Positions 51,826-60,876 are shown, counted from the first letter of the stretch. The stretch: 64,000 nt of DNA from Rhodobacteraceae bacterium UBA6197 (GCA_002422085.1 DISZ01000007.1:1-64000); one strand, 5' to 3'. Notes: generated by a model not told the origin, from the sequence alone. Made by a program: numbers and translations.

Positions 51826-51860
51826 TTCGGCTTCACTTTGGCAAAAATACTCATGGCCGG
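51826..51860 (-). repeat. Dispersed gene-end repeat, copy 6 (degenerate)
   Basis: GGCTTCACTTTGGCAAAAATACT is followed by CATGGCCGG, a diverged reverse copy directly after the icd terminator. The rest of the gap to 52002 shows no gene that I trust. Confidence 0.5.
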
Positions 51861-52002
51861 ACGGACCCGGCTGCACCGCCCCGAAAGACAGGGGCCAAGC
51901 GCCGCGCGGGCAGCCGGGCCCGCCGCTGTTTCTGTCCGAAAGGCCATGCTGCGCCGCTGATCCTGTCTGGACCTTGCCGCGCCGCTCTGGCATGAGACAC
52001 AC

Positions 52003-52605
52003 ATGACCGACCCGAAACAACACTCTTTGATCGAAGACGCACAAGGCATTGCCTACGGCGCCTTCATGGCCTCGTTCGGCATCGTGATCCTGACCCATCT
52101 GGGCTTTGTCACCGGCCAGACGGCGGGCATGGCGGTGCTGATCTCTTATGCCACGGGCTGGGGCTTCGGGCCGGTGTTTTTCGCGATCAACCTGCCCTTC
52201 TACATTCTGGGCTATCTGCGCATGGGTCCGGGCTTCACCCTGAAGACCTTCATCGCGGTGGCGCTGGTCTCGGGGCTGTCGATGCTGATGCCGGGCTGGA
52301 TCAGCTTTGCCACGCTGACCCCCGCGATGGGCGCTGTGCTGATCGGGCTGATGTCCGGCTCGGCGCTGCTGGCGCTGTTTCGCCACGGCGCGAGCCTCGG
52401 CGGCGTCGGCATCGTGGCGCTTTACCTGCAAGACAAGACCGGATTTCGTGCCGGCTACACGCAGCTGATCTTCGATGCGCTTCTGTTTTCCGTGGCACTT
52501 GCCTTGCGCGACGTGCAGACTGTCGCCTGGTCCTTTCTGGGCGCGCTGGTGTTGAACATGGTGATTGCCGTCAACCATCGCCGCGACCGATACATAGCGG
52601 CGTGA
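52003..52605 (+). CDS. YitT-family membrane protein
   Basis: A 200-residue protein with five or six membrane helices. LIEDAQGIAYGAFMASFGIVILTHLG, then INLPFYILGYLRMG, and KTFIAVALVSGLSML are the YitT pattern (a former DUF161). The C-terminal DUF2179 domain of longer members is absent. The function of the family is not known. It lies one base upstream of the SMR gene. Confidence 0.85.
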   Translation: MTDPKQHSLIEDAQGIAYGAFMASFGIVILTHLGFVTGQTAGMAVLISYATGWGFGPVFFAINLPFYILGYLRMGPGFTLKTFIAVALVSGLSMLMPGWISFATLTPAMGAVLIGLMSGSALLALFRHGASLGGVGIVALYLQDKTGFRAGYTQLIFDALLFSVALALRDVQTVAWSFLGALVLNMVIAVNHRRDRYIAA

Positions 52606-52606
52606 C

Positions 52607-52942
52607 ATGTTCCAGACCTATAGCTTTCTCTTCGTTGCGGTTCTGCTGGAGACTTTCGGCTCGGCCTGCCTGCAATCGAGCCAGCAATTCACCCGGCTCT
52701 GGCCGACGCTGGGGGCGATTTTGGGCTTTGGCAGTGCCTTTTGGTTCTTCACGCTGGTGCTCAAGGTCTTGCCACTGGGGGTGACCTACGCGCTTTGGTC
52801 GGGGATCGGCATCATCCTGATCGCCATTTCAGGCCGGGTGCTGTTTGGCCAGAAACTCGATGCCGCGGCACTGCTCGGGCTGGGTCTGATCATCGCCGGC
52901 ATTCTTGTCATCAACCTCTTTTCGAAAACGGCCACGCATTAG
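52607..52942 (+). CDS. SMR-family small multidrug transporter
   Basis: A 111-residue, four-helix EmrE-like antiporter. The essential membrane glutamate is Glu15 in FVAVLLETFGSACLQ, and VTYALWSGIGIILI is the third-helix signature with the substrate-site Trp. As a dimer it may exchange protons for cationic compounds or guanidinium-like metabolites. It starts two bases after the YitT stop, so the two are probably co-transcribed. Confidence 0.93.
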   Translation: MFQTYSFLFVAVLLETFGSACLQSSQQFTRLWPTLGAILGFGSAFWFFTLVLKVLPLGVTYALWSGIGIILIAISGRVLFGQKLDAAALLGLGLIIAGILVINLFSKTATH

Positions 52943-52951
52943 ACTGGTCAA

Positions 52952-52982
52952 GCGCCGCCTTTTCGACTATGCGCGGCGGCGC
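52952..52982 (+). other. Strong hairpin just upstream of typA
   Basis: GCGCCGCC (52952-52959) pairs with GGCGGCGC (52975-52982) over 15 bases. It lies nine bases after the SMR stop and ends 20 bases before the typA ATG. It could end the YitT-SMR message or act in the typA 5' leader. Confidence 0.5.
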
Positions 52983-53002
52983 AGCATAAAACGGCGGACA
53001 AA

Positions 53003-54820
53003 ATGGAAATTCGCAATATCGCGATCATCGCACACGTTGACCATGGCAAGACCACGCTGGTGGACGAGCTTTTGAAGCAATCGGGCACCTATCGTGAAAA
53101 CCAGGCCACGACCGAACGGGCGATGGACAGCAACGATATTGAACGCGAACGCGGCATCACCATCCTTGCCAAGGCGACCTCGGTCGAATGGAAGGGCGTG
53201 CGGATCAACATCGTCGACACCCCCGGCCACGCCGATTTCGGCGGCGAGGTCGAACGGATCCTGTCGATGGTCGACGGAGTCTGCCTGCTGGTCGATGCGG
53301 CCGAAGGCCCGATGCCGCAAACCAAATTCGTGACCTCGAAAGCGCTCGCGCTGGGGCTCAAACCGATCGTCGTGCTCAACAAGGTCGACAAGCCGGCGGC
53401 CGAACCCGACCGCGCGCTGGACGAGGTCTTTGACCTTTTCGCCAACCTCGGCGCCACCGACGCGCAACTTGATTTCCCGCATGTCTATGCCTCGGGCATC
53501 GGCGGCTGGGCCGATGAGACGCTGGACGGTCCGCGCAAGGACCTGTCGGCGCTGTTCGACCTGATCGTGCGTCACGTCGAGGCGCCAAAGCAGCTGGCGC
53601 AAGCAAACGAGCCGTTTTCGATGCTGGCCACCACGCTGGGCGCTGACCCGTTCATCGGCCGCATCCTGACCGGCCGCGTCGAAACCGGGCGGCTGAAGCA
53701 GGGCGAAACCCTCAAGGCGCTGTCGCGCAGTGGCGAGCGGATCGAACAGTTCCGCGTCACCAAGATCATGGCATTCCGCGGCCTCGGCCAGCAGACCATC
53801 GAAGAGGCGGTCGCGGGCGACATCGTGACCATCGCCGGGATGACCAAGGCCACCGTGGCCGATACGCTCTGCGACGCGTCAATCGACGTGGCGCTGCCCT
53901 CGCAACCGATCGACCCGCCGACCATCTCGGTGACCTTCGGCATCAACGACAGCCCTCTGGCCGGGCGCGACGGCTCCAAGGTGCAAAGCCGGGTGATCCG
54001 TGAACGGTTGATGAAAGAGGCCGAATCCAACGTCGCCATCAAGGTCGAAGACACGCCGGGCGGCGACGCTTTCGTGGTCTCGGGGCGCGGCGAATTGCAG
54101 ATGGGCGTGCTGATCGAGAACATGCGCCGCGAAGGGTTCGAGCTGTCAATCTCGCGCCCGCGCGTGATCTACCGCGACATCGACGGTGTGCGCCATGAAC
54201 CGATCGAAGAGGTCATCGTCGATGTCGACGATGAATACTCGGGCGTAGTGATCGACAAGCTGACCGGTGCGCGCAAGGGCGAGCTGGCCGAGATGCGCCC
54301 CGCAGGCCACGGCAAGACCCGGATCGTCGCCTATGTGCCGTCACGCGGGCTGATCGGTTACCAAGGCGAATTCATGACCGATACCCGCGGCAACGGCGTT
54401 CTGAACCGCATCTTCCACGACTGGGCGCCGTACAAGGGCCCGATCCAGGGCCGCCGCCAAGGTGTTCTGGTGTCGATGGAAACCGGCGTCTCGGTGGCCT
54501 ATGCGCTGTGGAACCTCGAGGAACGCGGCAAGATGTTCATCGGCGCCCAGGAACAGATCTACGAGGGCATGATCATCGGCGAACATAGTCGCGACAATGA
54601 CCTCGAGGTGAACCCGCTCAAAGGCAAGAAGCTGACCAACGTGCGCGCCTCTGGCACCGACGAAGCGGTGCGCCTGACCACGCCGGTGCGGCTGAGCCTC
54701 GAAGAGTCGATCGCCTATATCGACGATGACGAACTGGTCGAAGTGACACCGAAAAACATCCGGCTGCGCAAACGCCATCTCGATCCGCATGAACGCAAAC
54801 GTCAGGCAAAATCCGCCTGA
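53003..54820 (+). CDS. typA: Ribosome-associated GTPase TypA/BipA
   Basis: This 605-residue translational GTPase resembles EF-G without domain IV and helps 50S assembly and stress or cold adaptation. G1 is AHVDHGKTTL (residues 10-19), switch RERGITILAK, G3 DTPGHADFGGE, and G4 NKVDKP. The C-terminal TypA-specific domain includes KMFIGAQEQIYEGMIIGEHSRDND. The start fits the family. It is followed by an inverted pair of the gene-end repeat. Confidence 0.97.
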   Translation: MEIRNIAIIAHVDHGKTTLVDELLKQSGTYRENQATTERAMDSNDIERERGITILAKATSVEWKGVRINIVDTPGHADFGGEVERILSMVDGVCLLVDAAEGPMPQTKFVTSKALALGLKPIVVLNKVDKPAAEPDRALDEVFDLFANLGATDAQLDFPHVYASGIGGWADETLDGPRKDLSALFDLIVRHVEAPKQLAQANEPFSMLATTLGADPFIGRILTGRVETGRLKQGETLKALSRSGERIEQFRVTKIMAFRGLGQQTIEEAVAGDIVTIAGMTKATVADTLCDASIDVALPSQPIDPPTISVTFGINDSPLAGRDGSKVQSRVIRERLMKEAESNVAIKVEDTPGGDAFVVSGRGELQMGVLIENMRREGFELSISRPRVIYRDIDGVRHEPIEEVIVDVDDEYSGVVIDKLTGARKGELAEMRPAGHGKTRIVAYVPSRGLIGYQGEFMTDTRGNGVLNRIFHDWAPYKGPIQGRRQGVLVSMETGVSVAYALWNLEERGKMFIGAQEQIYEGMIIGEHSRDNDLEVNPLKGKKLTNVRASGTDEAVRLTTPVRLSLEESIAYIDDDELVEVTPKNIRLRKRHLDPHERKRQAKSA

Positions 54821-54821
54821 T

Positions 54822-54908
54822 TTCAGCTTCGCCCAAATATCCCCGCCGGAGGCTTCCGCAGAATCAGCAGGAGCCTCCGGCGGGAGTATTTAGGCCAACG
54901 AGAATGAT
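54822..54908. repeat. Dispersed gene-end repeat, copies 7a and 7b (inverted pair)
   Basis: TTCAGCTTCGCCCAAATAT and CCCGCCGGAGGC are mirrored by GCCTCCGGCGGG and AGTATTTAGGCC. The layout and 19-base loop match the pair at 8472-8560. It separates two convergent genes. Confidence 0.75.
54842..54884. terminator. Bidirectional hairpin between typA and the glutamine amidotransferase gene
   Basis: CCCGCCGGAGGC (54842-54853) pairs perfectly with GCCTCCGGCGGG (54873-54884), with A/T-rich flanks (AAATAT and AGTATTTAG) on both sides. It lies between two 3' ends. Confidence 0.7.
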
Positions 54909-54913
54909 ACCTC

Positions 54914-55708
54914 TCAGGCCGCATCCGATAGGTTGCGCGGCGTGAAGCTTTCGATTGTCATCGCGTCCCCCTCAAAAACGCAAAACGATCCCTGCGGCAG
55001 TTCTTCCCAGCCGGTTTCGCCGGTTTCCAACGGCTCTGAAACCACGGCTCGCCCCATCCGGCTATCGGACCAGCGGTGGTAGAGCGAAGGCGCAAAATCG
55101 TCGGTCGCATAGCGGATGGCATAAAGCCGTTTGCCATCCGAAAAGGCACAGGTGAGGCGCACATGAGGGGCTTCGCCCTTGGTCCGGCTCAGCGCCTCGA
55201 AGCGCACGGTGGCGCGTTCCATGGCGCCTTTCGGGTCGCGCTCCATCCCCTCACCCAGGGCGATCAGAAACAGCGCCTCCGAATCCGTTGCGCCCTTGCG
55301 ATACGGGTAGTAGCGGTCTTCGATCATCATCTCGGCATCGCGGCGGAAGGCATCATAGCCGCCGATCTGGCCGTTGTGCATGAAGCTCCAGCGACCGACC
55401 GCAAACGGGTGGCAATTGTTGCGACTGGTCGCGGTTCCGGTTGAGGCGCGGACATGGGCCAGAAACAGGCCCGAGCGCACCTGCGCGGTCAGCGATTTCA
55501 GGTTCGGGTCGGACCAGGCCGGCAGCACGTCACGGTAAAGGCCCGGTTCGGGGCGATCGCCATACCAAGCCACGCCAAAGCCATCGGCGTTGATCGCCGA
55601 ATGGCATTGCGTCGCGCAATGGCTTTGGTGAATCAGCGAATGCCCGGGCCGGCTGATGATTTCTTCCAGAAAGATCGGTTGTCCGACATAGGCCGCCCAA
55701 CGACACAT
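54914..55708 (-). CDS. Class II glutamine amidotransferase (YafJ/EgtC-like)
   Basis: A 264-residue Ntn-hydrolase with catalytic Cys2 after the start methionine (MCRWAAYVGQPIFLEE). HVRASTGTATSRNNCHPF and FMHNGQIGG are the glutamine-site loops. No synthetase domain is attached. YafJ-like members may hydrolyse gamma-glutamyl compounds; EgtC belongs to ergothioneine synthesis, but no other egt gene is in the window. The function is therefore only general. It is convergent with typA. Confidence 0.9.
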   Translation of the reverse strand: MCRWAAYVGQPIFLEEIISRPGHSLIHQSHCATQCHSAINADGFGVAWYGDRPEPGLYRDVLPAWSDPNLKSLTAQVRSGLFLAHVRASTGTATSRNNCHPFAVGRWSFMHNGQIGGYDAFRRDAEMMIEDRYYPYRKGATDSEALFLIALGEGMERDPKGAMERATVRFEALSRTKGEAPHVRLTCAFSDGKRLYAIRYATDDFAPSLYHRWSDSRMGRAVVSEPLETGETGWEELPQGSFCVFEGDAMTIESFTPRNLSDAA

Positions 55709-55825
55709 TTTACCGCACCCTGCCCATTTCGGGCTTATCCACCGTGGCTCGCACGATATGCCTCATGACTTGCGAATATGTTAACGTCATCAGGCCGGGA
55801 GGGTGAAGCCCCTATTTTGCCATAT

Positions 55826-56125
55826 TCAGGGCTTGAGCTCTTCGACGATCACAAGATCGCGTGTCGCGGCGCCGATGGCATGGGCAAGGGCGGCCTGATA
55901 CTCGGGGCTGCGGTAGCAGGCCTCGGCGGCCTCGAGGCTGGGAAAGCGTGCAACCACGTTGCGCGCCCGATCCTGACCCTCAAGCTGCACATAGCGCGCG
56001 CCGCGGGCCAGAAACACGCCCCCATGCGCGGCGATGGCGCCGGTGGCCAGAGCCGCATAGCGGCCATAGGCTTCGGGGTCGGTCACCGTCACATGGGCGA
56101 TCCAAAGGGCGGTCGGGTTGGTCAT
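55826..56125 (-). CDS. DUF1330 protein
   Basis: A 99-residue ferredoxin-like (dimeric alpha/beta barrel) protein. ALWIAHVTVTDPEAYGRYAALA and FPSLEAAEACYRSPEYQAA are DUF1330 signatures. No catalytic role is known. Its ATG overlaps the alaS stop (ATGA), so it is translated after alaS. Confidence 0.9.
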   Translation of the reverse strand: MTNPTALWIAHVTVTDPEAYGRYAALATGAIAAHGGVFLARGARYVQLEGQDRARNVVARFPSLEAAEACYRSPEYQAALAHAIGAATRDLVIVEELKP

Positions 56126-58779
56126 TTGAGTGCTCCAATCACGGTTTCGGCCGCGGCGATGGCCTCGGCGGATTTGCTGGCATCGGCGCCACCGGCTTGG
56201 GCCATGTCGGGGCGCCCGCCCCCACCTTTGCCGCCCAGGGCTTCGGCCGCCGCGCGGACCAGATCGATCGCCGACAGCCGCGCGGTCAGATCCGAGGTGA
56301 CCCCCGCCGCCGCCGCCGCCTTGCCGCCGGTATCGGCCACGACCAGCACCGCCCCCGAGCCGATCCGGGCCTTGAGATCGTCCACGATGCCGGGAAGATC
56401 TTTGCCGGCGACCCCGGAAAGCACCTGAGATATGAACTTCAAGCCATTGATTTCACGAATTTCCGCGCCACCGGCACCAGTGCCGCCCAACGCCAGTTCG
56501 CGGCGCAGTTGCGCCACCTCATTGGCCAGCGCACGGCGTTCCTCGGCCAGGACGCGAACACGGTCCACGGCATCGGCGGGGGTGGTTTTCAGCACCGCCG
56601 CAACCTCGGCCAGGCGCGCGGCCTGTGCGCCCAGATAGTCCAGCGCGGCCTGTCCGGTCAGCGCCTCGAAGCGGCGCACCCCGGCAGAAGAAGCGCTGTC
56701 GCCCAATGCGACAAAGGCGCCGATATCGCCCGTGCGCGCGACATGGGTGCCGCCGCACAGCTCGAGACTATAGGTCGCGCGATCCGCGCCCTTGCCCGAG
56801 CCCAGCAACCGGCCCATCGACACGACCCGCACCTCATCGCCGTATTTCTCGCCAAACAGCGCCTGAGCGCCAAGGGCGCGGGCATCCTCCGGGGTCATGA
56901 TCCGGGTTTCCACCGCGCTGTTCTGGCGGATATAGTCGTTCACCTCGGCCTCGACCGAGGCAAGTTCTGCCGGGCTAAGCGCTTTCGAATGCGAAAAGTC
57001 AAAACGCAGCCGGTCTTCGGCATTAAGACTGCCCTTTTGCGCCACATGATCGCCAAGGGCGCGGCGCAGCGCCTCGTGCAGCAGGTGCGTGGCCGAGTGG
57101 TTGGCGCGAATCGCGCTGCGACGCCCGTGCGAAACCTCAAGCTTTGCGGCCTGACCGCGCGAAATCTCGCCCTCGGTCACTTCGGCGATGTGAATAAAAA
57201 CCCCGGCCACCTTCTTGGTGTCGGTGATCCGCGCCGCGCCGGTTTCGGTGCGCAAGCTGCCCGCATCGCCCACCTGCCCGCCGCTTTCGGCGTAAAACGG
57301 CGTCTGGTTGACCACGATCTGCACCGCCGCGCGGGCGGTCTCGACCTCGGCACCCTCCATCACCAACGCGGCGATCTGACCCTCGGCGGTTTCGGTGTCA
57401 TAGCCCAGAAACTCGGTCGTGCCGTGCTTTTCGGCCAGTTCGAACCAGATGTTCGCGTCCTTCGCCTCGCCCGACCCCGACCAGCTGGCGCGCGCCTTGG
57501 CCTTCTGTTCGGCCATGGCGCTATCGAACCCTTCGGTTTCGACAGCGCGGCCCTTTTCGCGCAGCGCGTCCTGAGTCAGGTCCAGCGGAAAGCCGTAGGT
57601 GTCATAAAGCTTGAACGCGGCCGCGCCCGGCAGGGCGACGCCTTCGGGCAGGTGCGACAGCTCGTCGTCGAGCAGTTTCAATCCGCGATCCAGCGTCTGC
57701 TTGAAGCGCGTTTCCTCAAGCTTCAGCGTCTCTTCGATCAGCGCCTGTGCCCGCGACAGTTCGGGGTAGGCCGTGCCCATCTGCCGCACCAGTGCCGAAA
57801 CCAGCTTGAACATCACCGGATCCTGGGTGCCCAGCATATGCGCATGGCGCATCGCGCGGCGCATGATCCGACGCAGCACATAGCCACGGCCTTCGTTTGA
57901 CGGCATCACCCCGTCGGCGATCAGAAACGAGGTCGAGCGCAGATGGTCGGCGATCACCCGGTGGTGCACCTTGCCCGGCCCATCGGGATCTGACGAGGTG
58001 GCATGCGCCGAGGCCTCGATCAGGCTGCGCATCAGGTCGGTGTCGTAGTTGTCGTGCTTGCCCTGCAACAGCGCGCCGATCCGCTCGAGCCCCATGCCGG
58101 TATCGATCGACTGCATCTCAAGCGGGCGCTTTGAGCCGTCTTCAAACTGTTCGTATTGCATGAAGACGAGGTTCCAGATTTCGATGAACCGGTCGCCATC
58201 TTCGTCGGCACTGCCCGGAGGGCCGCCCCAGATATGGTCGCCATGGTCAAAGAAGATCTCGGTGCAGGGACCGCAGGGGCCGGTCGGGCCCATCATCCAG
58301 AAGTTGTCGTTGGTGGGGATGCGGATGATCCGGTCATCGCTGAGCCCCGCGACCTTTTTCCAGATATCCGCCGCCTCGTCGTCGGTGTGATAGACCGTAA
58401 CCAGCAACTTGTCCTTGGGGATACCGAAATCGCGCGTCAGCAATTCCCACGCAAAGGGGATGGCGTCCGATTTGAAATAGTCGCCAAAGCTGAAATTTCC
58501 CAGCATTTCAAAGAAGGTATGGTGACGCGCCGTATAGCCCACATTGTCGAGGTCGTTGTGCTTGCCGCCGGCGCGGACGCATTTCTGCGCGGTGGTTGCG
58601 CGTTTGTAATCGCGCTGCTCGACACCGGTGAAGCAGTTCTTGAACTGCACCATGCCCGAGTTGGCGAACATCAACGTCGGGTCGTTGCGCGGGACCAGCG
58701 GGCTGCTATCGACCACGCGATGGCCGTTGCGCTCGAAATAACCAAGGAAGGTCGCACGGATATCGTTCAGGCTGGGCAT
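56122..58779 (-). CDS. alaS: Alanyl-tRNA synthetase
   Basis: This 885-residue class II synthetase charges tRNA-Ala. It has the catalytic domain (LNDIRATFLGYFERNGH at the start, then NDPTLMFANSGMVQFK), a tRNA-recognition part, and an editing domain with zinc ligands in HSATHLLHEALR and CGGTHVARTGDIG. The C-Ala domain (DHH-like, Gly-rich) ends in GGGGRPDMAQAGG. It lies downstream of recA on the same strand, a frequent order in alphaproteobacteria. Confidence 0.98.
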   Translation of the reverse strand: MPSLNDIRATFLGYFERNGHRVVDSSPLVPRNDPTLMFANSGMVQFKNCFTGVEQRDYKRATTAQKCVRAGGKHNDLDNVGYTARHHTFFEMLGNFSFGDYFKSDAIPFAWELLTRDFGIPKDKLLVTVYHTDDEAADIWKKVAGLSDDRIIRIPTNDNFWMMGPTGPCGPCTEIFFDHGDHIWGGPPGSADEDGDRFIEIWNLVFMQYEQFEDGSKRPLEMQSIDTGMGLERIGALLQGKHDNYDTDLMRSLIEASAHATSSDPDGPGKVHHRVIADHLRSTSFLIADGVMPSNEGRGYVLRRIMRRAMRHAHMLGTQDPVMFKLVSALVRQMGTAYPELSRAQALIEETLKLEETRFKQTLDRGLKLLDDELSHLPEGVALPGAAAFKLYDTYGFPLDLTQDALREKGRAVETEGFDSAMAEQKAKARASWSGSGEAKDANIWFELAEKHGTTEFLGYDTETAEGQIAALVMEGAEVETARAAVQIVVNQTPFYAESGGQVGDAGSLRTETGAARITDTKKVAGVFIHIAEVTEGEISRGQAAKLEVSHGRRSAIRANHSATHLLHEALRRALGDHVAQKGSLNAEDRLRFDFSHSKALSPAELASVEAEVNDYIRQNSAVETRIMTPEDARALGAQALFGEKYGDEVRVVSMGRLLGSGKGADRATYSLELCGGTHVARTGDIGAFVALGDSASSAGVRRFEALTGQAALDYLGAQAARLAEVAAVLKTTPADAVDRVRVLAEERRALANEVAQLRRELALGGTGAGGAEIREINGLKFISQVLSGVAGKDLPGIVDDLKARIGSGAVLVVADTGGKAAAAAGVTSDLTARLSAIDLVRAAAEALGGKGGGGRPDMAQAGGADASKSAEAIAAAETVIGALK

Positions 58780-58858
58780 GTTTGAGGCCTTTATGGGCGG
58801 GTTTGACCCCGTTTAACGCCCGACCCCCAGCCTGTCCAGAACCAGCCTGCGCCGTTAC

Positions 58859-58886
58859 GCAAAACGGCCGGGCAATCGCCCGGCCG
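58859..58886 (-). terminator. Intrinsic terminator after recA
   Basis: On the recA strand CGGCCGGGC, a GATT loop and GCCCGGCCG are followed by TTTTGCGTAAC. It lies 23 bases after the recA stop and separates recA from alaS. Confidence 0.9.
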
Positions 58887-58908
58887 TATTCGAAGTTCAG
58901 ACGCGGGA

Positions 58909-59976
58909 TTATTCTTCGGTCACCGCCTCGTCGGTATCGGCGGCGGTGAAATCAAGACCATGCCCGGCGCGGATCTTGTCTTCGATCGCCAACGCCATAT
59001 CGGGATTTTCGCGCAGGAATTGCTTGGCGTTTTCACGGCCTTGCCCGATGCGTTCGTCGCCGTAGGAATACCACGCACCCGATTTTTCAACCACGCCGGC
59101 CTTTACCCCCAGATCGACCAGCTCGCCGACCTTCGAGATACCCTCGCCATACATGATGTCGAACTCGACCTGTTTGAACGGCGGGGCGACCTTGTTTTTC
59201 ACCACCTTGACGCGGGTCGAGTTGCCCACGACCTCGTCGCGGTCCTTGATCGCGCCGATCCGGCGGATATCCAGCCGCACGCTGGCGTAGAATTTCAGCG
59301 CATTGCCGCCGGTCGTCGTTTCGGGGCTGCCGAACATCACGCCGATCTTCATGCGGATCTGGTTGATGAAGATCACCATGCAGTTGCTGCGCCCGATGCT
59401 GGCGGTCAGCTTGCGCATCGCCTGGCTCATCAGACGCGCCTGACTGCCCATCTGCATATCGCCCATGTCGCCCTCGATCTCGGATTTCGGCACCAACGCG
59501 GCAACCGAATCGACAACCACCAGGCTGACCGCCCCCGACCGCACCAGCGTATCGACAATCTCCAGTGCCTGTTCGCCGGTATCGGGCTGCGAGATCAGCA
59601 GCTCGTCCAGATCGACCCCCAGCTTCTTGGCATATTGCGGATCAAGCGCGTGTTCGGCGTCAACAAAGGCGCAGACCCCGCCCTTCTTTTGCTCTTCGGC
59701 CACGACATGCAGCGTCAGTGTCGTCTTGCCCGAGCTTTCCGGGCCATAGATTTCAATGATCCGGCCCTTGGGCAGGCCGCCAATCCCCAGCGCGATGTCC
59801 AGCCCCAGTGACCCCGTCGAGGTCGCTTCGACATCCATCACCGCATTGTCGGCGCCGAGTTTCATGATCGAACCCTTGCCGAACTGACGTTCGATCTGGG
59901 CCAGCGCTGAATCGAGCGCCTTTTGCTTGTCCGCGTTTTTCTTGTCATTCATGTCAAAAAGGCTCGCCGTTGCCAC
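58909..59976 (-). CDS. recA: Recombinase RecA
   Basis: A 355-residue recombinase and LexA co-protease. Walker A is GPESSGKTT, and the homologous-pairing loop and L2 region include GGNALKFYASVRLDIRR. It starts with GTG at 59976 preceded by AAGGA at nine bases; a later in-frame ATG would remove conserved N-terminal residues. An SOS box lies 63-77 bases upstream, and an intrinsic terminator follows. Confidence 0.98.
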   Translation of the reverse strand: MATASLFDMNDKKNADKQKALDSALAQIERQFGKGSIMKLGADNAVMDVEATSTGSLGLDIALGIGGLPKGRIIEIYGPESSGKTTLTLHVVAEEQKKGGVCAFVDAEHALDPQYAKKLGVDLDELLISQPDTGEQALEIVDTLVRSGAVSLVVVDSVAALVPKSEIEGDMGDMQMGSQARLMSQAMRKLTASIGRSNCMVIFINQIRMKIGVMFGSPETTTGGNALKFYASVRLDIRRIGAIKDRDEVVGNSTRVKVVKNKVAPPFKQVEFDIMYGEGISKVGELVDLGVKAGVVEKSGAWYSYGDERIGQGRENAKQFLRENPDMALAIEDKIRAGHGLDFTAADTDEAVTEE

Positions 59977-60038
59977 GTTTGTGCTTCCTTATCCCACAGC
60001 CCGATGCCAGCGGCAATGAATGCCTGCCCGCGCTGTAT

Positions 60039-60053
60039 GTTCCTGCCTTGTTC
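60039..60053. promoter_or_regulatory. SOS (LexA) box upstream of recA
   Basis: GTTC-CTGCCTT-GTTC matches GTTC-N7-GTTC exactly on the plus strand, the opposite orientation to recA. It is 63-77 bases from the recA start codon, and also about 140-154 bases upstream of the sulfotransferase-like gene. Confidence 0.8.
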
Positions 60054-60081
60054 TTGTTTGGTATGGGGCCATAACAAGAAC
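60050..60081. repeat. Inverted repeat overlapping the recA SOS box
   Basis: GTTCTTGTT (60050-60058) is perfectly mirrored by AACAAGAAC (60073-60081) with 14 bases between. Its left arm includes the second GTTC of the SOS box, so it offers an additional GTTC/GAAC half site. Confidence 0.7.
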
Positions 60082-60192
60082 ATTTCAACACAATTCTTCT
60101 AAAATGCAGTCTTTCGGAAACTGGTTAAGGAGAGGTTTACGTTAGCGACTTTCCCGTATACCCAATGCGATGAATTGCGAGACGAGGGCGAG

Positions 60193-60786
60193 ATGCTGAT
60201 TTTTTGGGACCAGCGGCTGGTGTTTCTGGCAACGCCCAAGGCCGGTTCTTCGGCCGTCGAGTCGGCGTTGGAATCGCTTGCCAGCGTAACGATGCAACGC
60301 CCGGCCGCGCTCAAACACGTCAGCGCAGCGCAATATCGCACGCATCTGGCGCCGCTGCTGGCCGGATCGGCTGGCGCGCCCTTCACCACCGTGGCCCTGA
60401 TGCGCGAACCGCTGGGCTGGCTGCGCAGCTGGTTCCGGTTTCGTCAGCGCGACGATATCGAGGACCCGCAGCACCCCATGCGCGGCCGCAGCTTTGAAGA
60501 ATTTGCCAACGATTACATGAAGAACCCGCGCCCGCCGCATGCGGATATCGGCAGTCAGGCCGCCTATCTGTGCGGCGCCGACAACGCACCGATGGTGGAC
60601 CGGATCTTTCGCTATGAAAACATCGATGCCTTCGTGCATTTTCTGGAAGATCGGCTGGATTGCGCAATCACCCTGCCCCGCGTCAACGTGCCCCCGGCCG
60701 TCGATGTGAAGCTTTCGGCGGCGACAGAGGCCCGCCTGCACGTCCATATGGCCACCGACTTCGCGCTTTACGACCAGATCGCCTAG
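60193..60786 (+). CDS. Sulfotransferase-like protein
   Basis: A 197-residue protein with the P-loop-like PAPS motif FLATPKAGSSAVE near residues 11-23 and a 3'-phosphate motif VALMREPLGWLRSWFR near residues 66-81. RVNVPP lies toward the C-terminus. This resembles small sulfotransferase-fold proteins of Rhodobacterales; the acceptor is unknown. ATG at 60193 follows GAGGGCGAG. The open frame extends upstream, where AAGGAGAGG is followed by no ATG, GTG or TTG at the right distance. It is divergent from recA. Confidence 0.8.
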   Translation: MLIFWDQRLVFLATPKAGSSAVESALESLASVTMQRPAALKHVSAAQYRTHLAPLLAGSAGAPFTTVALMREPLGWLRSWFRFRQRDDIEDPQHPMRGRSFEEFANDYMKNPRPPHADIGSQAAYLCGADNAPMVDRIFRYENIDAFVHFLEDRLDCAITLPRVNVPPAVDVKLSAATEARLHVHMATDFALYDQIA

Positions 60787-60876
60787 GTCTGCCCGCAGGT
60801 TCGACGAGTCCAGCCTGCCCTGACAGAATACCACAGCCTCCCGGCGCCCCGAACGGCCCAAAAACCATCCAAGCCG

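Noticed and set aside
55733..55743. A TTATCCACC sequence like a DnaA box.
   Set aside because: It is a single imperfect copy with no cluster of boxes, AT-rich stretch or replication gene; not an origin.
60127..60141. AAGGAGAGG followed by in-frame ACG, as a possible non-AUG start for the sulfotransferase-like protein.
   Set aside because: ACG starts are very rare, and the ATG at 60193 gives the normal N-terminus for the fold and has its own ribosome-binding site.
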